NCBI GenBank assembly: GCA_028641055.1 | Contig: CM054058.1 | Span: 240,360,187-240,424,186, forward strand | From: Alopecurus myosuroides | Lineage: Eukaryota > Streptophyta > Magnoliopsida > Poales > Poaceae | Length of the DNA stretch: 64,000 bases | Reading direction: 5' to 3' | In this document: one piece after another, positions 57,201 through 64,000 of the stretch | How the letters are laid out: each line of letters starts with the position of its first letter | Position numbering within the stretch: the first letter of the stretch is position 1 | Made by a program: the position numbers and the translations under genes | Notes under the pieces: generated by a model | What the model saw: only the letters and a program-made list of their open reading frames with translations | Told to the model about the DNA's origin: nothing | Database searches by the model: none

Positions 57201-57955
57201 TGAACAGAACTTGATTCATTTGGAGAATAGACTATCTGGCCAGAAGGGTGGAACAGAGTTATTGACTTCTGAGCACAATCAATCGTAGCTTTATTGGCCT
57301 TCAACCAATCCATGCCAAGAATGACATCAATGTCAGAATTGCCAAGCAGTACGAGAGAAGCAAGGAATATGTGGCCTCCAATTAGAATCTGATTTTCATG
57401 ACTGATCTTGGAAGTTTGCATAGTTGCTCCAGGGGAGTTTACTACTAGCGGGGAACCCAAACCAACAAAAGGTAGTTTAACTGCTGTCGCAAAGATCTTT
57501 GACACGAAAGAATGCGATGCCCCGGTATCAAACAACACTTTAGCTGGAAAAGAATTTACGGGGAATGTACCGAGAACGACGTCAGCAGCTTCCTCAGCTT
57601 TGTCGACCTTGACATGATTCACCCTCGCGGTCCTCCCGACAGGCCTGTTGTTGGAGTTGAAGGCTTTAGCCGGGGGAGCACGCACCATTGCCTGGTTTGT
57701 GTTGGGACGAGGTGGTGGTGGAGGTAGCTCCCTCTGCGTGCACTTGTCAGCGTAGTGCCCCGTCTGCTTGCATTTGTAGCAAGTGACAACACGAGGAGTA
57801 TCTGGCCTTGGCTGCCCCATTGAAAACCTCTGAGCTTGCATGTGAGCTGGGTTGGGTGGGCGGGGAGCAAAGCCTGGAGAAGCTTGGGCATATGGAGCCC
57901 GAGTGACAGCACCATTTGGCACCCAGATGCGGCGCTTCTGCGGAGGGGTGGTCAT
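54257..57955 (-). CDS. Chromovirus copy C Pol (1232 aa), gag truncated, RT active site altered
   Basis: One frame from the end of gag to the chromodomain: CCHC knuckle (residues 59-72), protease DTGA (143-146), RT with YLDD (454-457), RNase H FCDAS, integrase HHCC (HPGST...CDVCQ) and DDE residues ([23 protein letters not shown]). A C-terminal chromodomain ([10 protein letters not shown]...WETEEDL) defines the chromovirus clade, Tekay-like. The first 57 residues are gag; the rest of gag lies beyond the element inserted at 57959. The RT motif A reads [12 protein letters not shown], with Ala392 (codon 56780-56782) where the family has the catalytic Asp. So the frame is open but RT should be inactive. 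Confidence 0.92.
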   Translation of the reverse strand: MTTPPQKRRIWVPNGAVTRAPYAQASPGFAPRPPNPAHMQAQRFSMGQPRPDTPRVVTCYKCKQTGHYADKCTQRELPPPPPRPNTNQAMVRAPPAKAFNSNNRPVGRTARVNHVKVDKAEEAADVVLGTFPVNSFPAKVLFDTGASHSFVSKIFATAVKLPFVGLGSPLVVNSPGATMQTSKISHENQILIGGHIFLASLVLLGNSDIDVILGMDWLKANKATIDCAQKSITLFHPSGQIVYSPNESSSVQLYTLDAKPLPLLENVPVVCEFPDVFLEELPGMPPDRAVEFVIELEPGTAPISKHPYKIAPPELKLLKEQSDMYMEKDYIQPSSSAWGCPTLFVAKKDQTKRLVVDYRPLNEKTIKNKYPIPRIDDLFDQLAGASIFSKLALRMGYHQIKIRKEDIPKTAFTTRYGLYECTVMSFGLTNAPATFSRLMNSVFHEYLDKFVVVYLDDILVYSKSEEEHGEHLRLTLMKLREHRLYAKFSKCELWIPEVAYLGHVISAKGIAIDPEKVKAIVDWKPPKTVKQVRSFLGLASYCRRFVQNFSKIAKPLTDLTKKDKKFVWSPQCDESFNLLKTKLTSTPVLVGPDTTKPFQIFCDASLQGLGAVLMQERQVVAYASRQLNAHEQNYPTHDLELVAVVFALKKWRQYLLGNHTEIFSDHKSLKYIFTQPDLNLRQRRWIEKIKDFDLTISYTPGKANVMADALSRKSYCNNLMIMESQPPLHEEFQKLNLGLVPQGYLANLTASPTLEDKIRSEQLRDAEIKKMVEHIKEGKEKFKSFSIDDKGTVFFEGRIAVPQVQSLKDVILKEAHEIPLSIHPGSTKMYQDLKTLYWWPGMKREIAQYVSECDVCQRVKAVHQKTAGLLQPLKIPEWKWDMIEMDFVTGFPKSKKGNDAIFVVIDRLTKVAHFFAVKETISASQLAELYTSKIVPLHGVPLEISSDRGSIFTSHFWKSFQEALGTKLLFSTAYHPQSQGQVERVNQILEDMLRACGLSFGMKWEDCLPYAEFSYNNSFQASLGMAPFEALYGRRCRSPINWSGAGERSLLGPDIVKEAKEKVRIIRDNLKIAQSRQKSYYDSKHRDMIYAPGDKAYLRVTPLRGTHRFGVKGKLAPRYIGPFNILSRRAENAYRLELPEKLSKVHDVFHVSQLKRCFKDPDRAVDHDSIELQDDLSYEEHPVRILDETERKTRNKGTKFLKMQWSHHSDKEATWETEEDLRKKYPDLFSSQ

Positions 57956-57958
57956 GTT

Positions 57959-58518
57959 TGTCGGATATATACTGAATAGGGGTATAGAAGATGGTAGACA
58001 AAGAGCCGGACTGCCAGGGTGGCCTAAATGGTAATGGGCTTAGGTCCATTGGGCGGCCCAGTAGTCCGACGCGCAGAAGCCGGATTCTAGAAGAACCCGG
58101 ATCACGGCCCACGTGATCTGGCTTGGAGGAGAAGACGGATTCCTTACTTTCCAAGTTACAAGTTAAACGTAGTCTTCTAGGTTTCCTGCTCTGTAAGCCC
58201 TAATCCGGCTATTATATAAAGCCGGACGGGAGATAGATTAAACAAGCACAAGTTAGACACAAGTTCAAGCTCTACGCAACTCGCCGAGAAGTTCATCATC
58301 GTCGAGTAGCTAGATCTATTCCCTCACACTGTAACCCTGTTATACGGGCTTTAGTCCCAATTAGTGAGAAGTGCATGAGTAGGTACGCCGTACTGTCGCG
58401 ACGTACCGAACCTGGGTAAAATCCCGTGTTCTGTGTTACTACGCTATCCCGTTACCCCACGTCTCTACCGTAGTCTCATGGCACCCCCGTCTATGAAAAC
58501 TACTACGATGTCTCGACA
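57959..58518 (+). repeat. Tat-like element D, 5' LTR (560 bp)
   Basis: Inverted termini TGTCGGATAT and TCTCGACA. TATA box TATATAAA at 58214-58221. Inserted in the gag region of chromovirus copy C. The primer site follows at 58520-58537 (TGGCGCCCACCGTGGGGC). The other LTR is outside the window, so the target duplication (perhaps ATGTT at 57954-57958) cannot be checked. Confidence 0.8.
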
Positions 58519-61500
58519 GTTGGCGCCCACCGTGGGGCAAACGACGTCAGGCGTAAAATTCCGATCTGGGATACTCGGCGGAATTGGAAGATCGATCACT
58601 GTCGGAAGCTTGGAATTCAACGACGACGTCGGGCGCTTCCTCGACAACGGATCCTACATACCGGCGCAAAACCACCTGGTAAGTGCCTGCGTGTTACCGA
58701 TTGGATCTGCTAACATCTTTATCGGACTAACTGCAGAAGCAATGGGGTTTTGCGGTGGAAGTAAATTTATCCCACCCGCCCTATACCCAGTCGAAGACGA
58801 CTATGATCTCGGATTCTGCTCAGATCGCCGACAAAACAGTGATACACACTTTATCGGCATGGTGCAATCCGAAATCGCTGAAAACACGGATGACGGAAAT
58901 CCCGTGCAAGAGGCAGATAACAACCTACCCGTCGTAGAGACGGAAGAACAAATACCCGTCACAGAGACGGAAGATCCGACATCCGTCAACCAGACGATGA
59001 ACTCGGAAGCAGAGTCCGTGCTTGCCGCCATTGAGGCGAGATTGGAGTCGGAAACCGGATCGGATAACTTCGACTCCGAAGACGAAGACGAGGATGCCTT
59101 CGTAAGAAAGGTTAAGTCCTTTCAAGAGGGATTCCATGAAGTGCTAATGGCAAAACCAGCTGATACAACGGGTGTCGACAGCCAGGAAAGCCCTAAAACC
59201 CCTCCGCCAGTGGAAGAGAGAGAAGACGGAGAAACTTCTCCGATATTCCCCAATGTTAAGGAGATGACAGAAGATGAGCCTGTCAAAAAACCTCCCTCTT
59301 CCAAGAAAAAGCACCGTGCTTCTAAAAAACTCCAATACAAACTCCGGAAGAAAAAATCAGCCGATCTCGCTGATGACAACCTGGAAGTTGGAGATATTAG
59401 CGGCACAAAGCCCGCGGAAAAGAAATCTAAGGAAATCACTGCTCCGACAATGACAGAACTGGAAGAGCAAGAGCTATTACAAACACCAGTGGGACCAGAT
59501 GAACCCCCTGAGATGCTGGAAGCCAGGAGACAAGCTTTCCAACGGCAACAGCAACATCTGCTTAGATCTCGGCAACATCTCCAACAAACCCATAATGACA
59601 TCAAAGTCATGAAGGAAGAAATAGAGGAATACGAGAGAAAGCATAGATCTGCCTTAAAACCTACTAGGTTACCCGGAATCGCAAAACCGGAAGAACTTCC
59701 GCCAAAAGAAAGGTTTTATAACTCATCTTGGCAAAAGCAGTTAAACGGCAAAGATGCCAAGGGCGAACCAATATACAAAACCGCAGCAGAAAACGCGGAA
59801 GCAGCGTTCGCCATCCTAAACAACGATCTGTACTCCAACGGGGAAAAACTCCAAGGGGTGTATGCTTTCCTAGGAAAAGCATTACAGCAGCAGCAGCGAG
59901 GCCAAGACCGATCAGGGAGGCTGCATGATAATTCCGCCCTCTGCAAAACAGTTACTTGCGCTACTGGAGCACCTGGACCGGAAGAACCCGGAGATTCGGA
60001 TAAAAAAGAGGATCCGAGAAAAGACAAGAAAAACCCCGACAACCGGGACGCAGCGTCTAGAACCGGACCTCATCTCCCGAAAGATGGATATAAACCACAC
60101 GATCGGGAAGACAAACACCGGAATGACGGCAAAATAATGCCACCTCCGAGAAACCCAGCTGAAAAAGCTGGAAGATATGATATACCTCACAGACGTGAAA
60201 GATCCCGGACACCTCCTAAGGATAAGGAAAGGCATAGAAGCAGAACTCCGCCTAAAGGACGTGAACACGGAAGAGATAGAGATAACCTCGGAAAAGCGCG
60301 TCCGCGCAACAATGGAAAAGAAAGGAGCAGATCCCCTTCTGTCCATTCAGCCGGGAGATATTCTGCACACATTGATAGAGCAGAAAAGGATGATCTATAC
60401 TTTGGTCCTAAGTGTTTTACTGACAGGATCCGAAGGATAACCCTGCATTCTGGCTTCGCCAAAGTTGGTCCAACCTACCAAAAGTATACCGGCAGTACAA
60501 ACCCGGATACCTGGCTCTCAGATTATTATACAACCGTCCAAATCAACAATGGGACAGACCTGGAAGCTGTCAAGTTTCTTCCCCTAATGTTGCTAGACGG
60601 AGCCAGAGATTGGATCAATGGTTTACCATCAAGAACTGTCGACAGTTGGGATGATATGGCGAGAGTATTCACTCAGCATTTTCGGGGAACATACAAACGC
60701 CCAAATAGCATCAACCAGCTGAACCGTTGCACCCAATTTGAGGACGAACCATACGTGGATTTCATCTCCAGATGGACTGCAATGAAGAATAGTTGCTCTG
60801 GAGTAACTGACGTACAAGCAATGCATGCTTTCGTCAATGGCCTAAAACCCGGACTTGTACCGTTCATGGTTGGTTCTAAACAGCACAAAGATCTCGGATC
60901 TATGCTTACAACCGCCAATGAGCATGCTGCAGCCGAAGATGATATCAGAGCAAGAGGAGGCAATATTGAGTCACTGATACTCGCCAAGAAAACCCCTCGT
61001 TCTGACAAAAAAGGAACTCCAGAGTCAACGACAAAGCCCAAGGAGGTCAAAATAGCCTTTGGAGGAGAAAAGGTGAACAAGTGGAAAGGCCGCAGTCCAG
61101 ATCCAATCAATTACACTCCCGAAGAATGGGAGAGAATTAAGTCGGAACCCTGCGTCCACCACTCGCAATTTGGGAAACCAACTCACACAAACGCGCAATG
61201 CCGGCTAAACAAGCATATGAAAGGCAACGCAGGATCCGGAAATAAGGGGAAGGGTTCCAAAAGGAAACCTGCCAAACAAAAGCCAGAAGCTGAAAAAGAA
61301 GACAGTGAATCGGACACTGATGACAAAATCCAGGAACAACAGCGAAAAGGCGAACCCAAATTTCCGAGAGTTGACGGAGAAGCAATGTTAACTTTCTTAG
61401 CAACCCCGTCAGCAAAGGTGGCCAAAAGAACACTTCGGGAGATAAACGCAGTTGTTCCTGCGACCCCGAAATTCTTGAAGTACTCCAACACACCGATAAT

Positions 61501-62176
61501 CTGGGATCAGTCTGATCATCCCGGAAATATCCCTGAACCCGGCACACAAGCTCTCGTTGTAAGCCCTATTGTTCAAAACACTAGGCTAAGAAGAGTGCTG
61601 ATGGATGGAGGATCCAGCATCAATATAATGTATCTGGATACACTGAAGCACTTGAAGATCTCCGAGTCCCAGCTCAACTACAGCAATATACGCTTCCATG
61701 GCATTGTTCCTGGCAGGCAAGCACGATCCCTAGGAGAAATTTCCCTAGATGTCACCTTCGGAGATAAAGATCACTTCCGGCAGGAAAAAGTATCCTTCGA
61801 AGTAGTGCCGTTCGAGAGCGTGTATCACGCAATACTCGGACGTCCGGCTTTCGCCAAATTTATGGCAAGATCTTGCTATATCTACAACAAGCTGAAGATG
61901 CCAGGACCCAAAGGAGGAGTAATCACCATTGCCGGTGATTTCAAGCTGGCAAACGAGTTGGAGAAAGAAAACGCCCTTTGCGCTCAGAGAGTTATAGCAA
62001 AGGAGGAACTGAAGGAATTAGCCAAGGAGGTATCGCCGAATGAAATGCTGGCAGGAAAAGAAACTCGGAAGCCAACAGATAGCTTCAAGGCATCCGAGAA
62101 TACAAGACAGGTAATCCTAGATCCCAAAGATCCGACAAAATTCGTCGTCGTAGGGACTGGGATGACTGACAAATAG
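58478..62176 (+). CDS. Element D Gag-protease (about 1232 aa)
   Basis: Uninterrupted from an ATG in the LTR (58478, MAPPSMKTTTMSRQ) through the primer site (LAPTVGQ) to AAA-TAG at 62176. It holds an N-terminal region with GSLEFNDDVGRF, then acidic and Lys-rich disordered parts. A gag domain contains GSTNPDTWLSDYY and RGTYKRPNSINQL. A zinc motif (CVHHSQFGKPTHTNAQC) and protease LMDGGSS follow. The domain order matches the Tat element at 38678-54034, but the sequence is a different family. It forms particles and the processing protease. Confidence 0.85.
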   Translation: MAPPSMKTTTMSRQLAPTVGQTTSGVKFRSGILGGIGRSITVGSLEFNDDVGRFLDNGSYIPAQNHLVSACVLPIGSANIFIGLTAEAMGFCGGSKFIPPALYPVEDDYDLGFCSDRRQNSDTHFIGMVQSEIAENTDDGNPVQEADNNLPVVETEEQIPVTETEDPTSVNQTMNSEAESVLAAIEARLESETGSDNFDSEDEDEDAFVRKVKSFQEGFHEVLMAKPADTTGVDSQESPKTPPPVEEREDGETSPIFPNVKEMTEDEPVKKPPSSKKKHRASKKLQYKLRKKKSADLADDNLEVGDISGTKPAEKKSKEITAPTMTELEEQELLQTPVGPDEPPEMLEARRQAFQRQQQHLLRSRQHLQQTHNDIKVMKEEIEEYERKHRSALKPTRLPGIAKPEELPPKERFYNSSWQKQLNGKDAKGEPIYKTAAENAEAAFAILNNDLYSNGEKLQGVYAFLGKALQQQQRGQDRSGRLHDNSALCKTVTCATGAPGPEEPGDSDKKEDPRKDKKNPDNRDAASRTGPHLPKDGYKPHDREDKHRNDGKIMPPPRNPAEKAGRYDIPHRRERSRTPPKDKERHRSRTPPKGREHGRDRDNLGKARPRNNGKERSRSPSVHSAGRYSAHIDRAEKDDLYFGPKCFTDRIRRITLHSGFAKVGPTYQKYTGSTNPDTWLSDYYTTVQINNGTDLEAVKFLPLMLLDGARDWINGLPSRTVDSWDDMARVFTQHFRGTYKRPNSINQLNRCTQFEDEPYVDFISRWTAMKNSCSGVTDVQAMHAFVNGLKPGLVPFMVGSKQHKDLGSMLTTANEHAAAEDDIRARGGNIESLILAKKTPRSDKKGTPESTTKPKEVKIAFGGEKVNKWKGRSPDPINYTPEEWERIKSEPCVHHSQFGKPTHTNAQCRLNKHMKGNAGSGNKGKGSKRKPAKQKPEAEKEDSESDTDDKIQEQQRKGEPKFPRVDGEAMLTFLATPSAKVAKRTLREINAVVPATPKFLKYSNTPIIWDQSDHPGNIPEPGTQALVVSPIVQNTRLRRVLMDGGSSINIMYLDTLKHLKISESQLNYSNIRFHGIVPGRQARSLGEISLDVTFGDKDHFRQEKVSFEVVPFESVYHAILGRPAFAKFMARSCYIYNKLKMPGPKGGVITIAGDFKLANELEKENALCAQRVIAKEELKELAKEVSPNEMLAGKETRKPTDSFKASENTRQVILDPKDPTKFVVVGTGMTDK

Positions 62177-63172
62177 GAAGGCGAGCTCATCAAGTTCCTC
62201 CGTGAGAACTGGGATATTTTTGCCTGGTGTCCAGCTGACATGCCAGGCGTACCCAGGGAACTTGCTGAGCACCAACTCAAGGTTATTCCCGGATCAAAAC
62301 CCGTCAAACAAGGTCTCCGTCGATTTGACGGAAGAAGACGGAAGGCTATTGGCAAGGAAATTATCCGGCTTTTAGCAGCGGATTTCATCAAGGAAGTAAT
62401 CCATACTGATTGGTCCGCAAATCCGGTATTAGTGCCGAAGAAAGACACCACTGCTCTTAGAATGTGTATAGATTACACAGGATTGAACAAGTTGTGTCCG
62501 AAAGATAGGTTCGCGTTACCGCGAATCGATCAAATAATAGATGCCACTGCAGGCTCCGAGCTTTTATGCTTTTTGGATGCATACTCCGGATACCACCAAA
62601 TACGCATGAAAAAGGAAGATCAAATCAAGACTTCTTTTATAACCCCGTATGGGACGTACTATTACATAACCATGCCTTTTGGCCTGAAGAACGCAGGTGC
62701 AACCTACCAGCGTTGCATGCAACGCTGTTTGCATAGTCAAATTGGCAGAAACGTTCATGTTTACGTGGACGATATTGCCGTCGTAACCAAGGAAAAAGAT
62801 ACGCTCCTTGAGGATTTGCGAGAAACTTTCGAAAACTTGCGCACTTACAAGATGAAGTTGAATCCATCTAAGTGCGTATTCGGGGTTCCCTCAGGAAAAC
62901 TTCTGGGTTTCATTGTTTCCCACAGAGGAATAGAAGTTAACCCGGAAAAGATCAAGGCAATCTTGAACATCTCAAAACCTACATGTGTAAAAGATGTACA
63001 AAGATTGACGGGTTCCGTTGCAGCCGTCAGCAGATTTATCAGTTGGCTGGGGGCTAAAACCTTACCACTCTACAAGCTGCTAAAAAAATTCGACAAAGTC
63101 AAGTGGATTGCGGAAGCCTGGGAACGTCTAGAAAGTTATGTACCTTTCCGTACTAAGTTCAATTCTATGTAA
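62177..63172 (+). pseudogene. Element D reverse transcriptase, truncated
   Basis: Same frame as gag-protease after the TAG: EGELIKFLRENW, then RT with LCFLDAYSGYHQ and YVDD (VHVYVDDIAVVT), the PSKCVFG segment and LPLYKLLKK. The family continues into RNase H and integrase, but here the frame diverges after about 63100 (DKVKW) and stops at 63172. A large deletion has therefore removed RNase H and integrase. The element could move only with enzymes from a relative. Confidence 0.85.
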
Positions 63173-63773
63173 AACATCTTTTGAGATCATGAAATAAAGT
63201 TGTCGGAATGCTGTCATCCATATTCTTTATAAGTGTAAAGTGTTTCCGCCTCATCTATTTCCCAATGATCTTACAAATTGCTCAACGTTAACCCGAATTG
63301 TGCTTGCGTACTCGGCGTTACAAAACTGAATGATTTTTCAGCCTATTAACGGCTAAGGGAAACTTGAATTGCCTGTGTGCCCAAGTTTCACTTAAAACTT
63401 TCCTTGAATTCTCTAAGTCTTATCTGATTGTGTGTGTGTTGGGTTACTGGAACTAGTTAGTAAAAATGCCTTTAGCATGATCCATGTTTCCGAGTTTCAA
63501 AACTGCTTGGTTCGTCCCCAATTACTCGGCATGAAGATTCATATTGCTATTTGAGCCATTTCAAACACTAAGGACATTTAAAACATACACACCAGAGAAC
63601 TTAGAAGATAAAGGAATAATCAAAACCCAAAAAACTTGCAAAGAATTTCATAATTTAAACTGCAACAGACGGAAGTTTCATTCATACAAAAGAAGCATTA
63701 CATTTTGGATTACATTAAAAGAACAGTAATGCTCCTATTGTCTATTTTTTCTATCCAGGTTCCAGGTAACCCT
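63173..63773. other. Spacer of element D, no gene seen
   Basis: AT-rich, no supported frame. Its position and length match the spacer between pol and the antisense gene in the other Tat element (45364-46036). Confidence 0.5.
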
Positions 63774-64000
63774 TCAAGCATCTGACTCCTCCTCGCTGCT
63801 TTCGTCTTCGGGGATTGGAGGGATCTCCGCTTCTGGATAGTTGACGGAGATATTTACCATGGAGGCAATCTGGGTGGCGTGGCCTTTGACTTCACCAAAG
63901 ATGGTGTTTCGCTGCATATCCGTGTATCCTTGAGGGACACCGGACGCCACGCGCCAGGATTTAGCACTAGGGTAGTGCATGCGCATGAGGCCAAGAGCCA
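63774..64000 (-). CDS. Probable last exon of an antisense gene of element D (partial)
   Basis: The minus-strand frame enters from the right edge (ALGLMRMHYPSAKSW) and ends in an acidic tail (PEDESSEEESDA) at 63774. It lies opposite to gag-pol at the place where the other Tat element has its antisense gene, and likewise ends in an acidic run. Sequence similarity to that protein is weak by eye. The 5' part and any introns are outside the window. Confidence 0.5.
   Translation of the reverse strand, partial: ALGLMRMHYPSAKSWRVASGVPQGYTDMQRNTIFGEVKGHATQIASMVNISVNYPEAEIPPIPEDESSEEESDA

Overview
The window is nuclear DNA of a grass (Poaceae). The evidence is nested Ty3/gypsy and Ty1/copia retrotransposons, a Stowaway MITE and a PIF/Harbinger-like element around only two recognisable host genes, one of them GC-rich and intronless as is common in grasses. 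The species cannot be named from the sequence. All reading was by eye; no alignment or database search was run.

Layout. (1) 1-11738 is a retrotransposon nest. A Tekay-type chromovirus deletion derivative (copy A, minus strand, 4.9-kb LTR) sits inside the LTR of a second copy in opposite orientation (copy B), forming a large inverted repeat. Copy B sits in the 3' end of a SIRE/Maximus-like copia element whose LTR spans about 10474-11738. (2) 11739-13400 holds an unresolved GC-rich transposon-like remnant, an unassigned stretch and a Stowaway MITE. (3) 13766-28774 is the gene island. It carries an intact 15-exon AP180/CALM-type clathrin assembly protein gene (+) and, convergent to it, an intronless G-type lectin receptor kinase gene (-). 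The kinase gene is split by an apparently pristine 5945-bp copia element with LTRs I read as identical, a perfect GTGCC target duplication and an intact 1385-aa polyprotein. (4) 29839-31909 is a PIF/Harbinger-like element with TAA target duplications that carries only the Myb/SANT-like accessory ORF, frameshifted. (5) 32443-34502 is a pile of copia RNase H and gypsy LTR fragments. (6) 34503-57958 is a third chromovirus copy (copy C). Its 3' LTR is interrupted by a young 15.4-kb Tat-lineage gypsy element (38678-54034, CATAA duplications, LTRs with one difference seen). Its gag is interrupted by another Tat-like element that starts at 57959 and leaves the window.

The most interesting system is in the Tat-like elements. 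The 38678-54034 element carries, antisense to gag-pol, an eight-exon gene with a TATA box. All eight exons join in frame into about 1393 codons. Its introns lie on the strand complementary to the genomic RNA, so they would survive retrotransposition. Two Tat-like elements share an in-frame AAA-UAG-GAA between protease and reverse transcriptase. Three share a gag frame that runs open through the primer binding site from an ATG inside the LTR.

The host genes appear unrelated in function: one acts in clathrin-mediated endocytosis, the other is a membrane receptor kinase of a type often linked to immunity, now disrupted.
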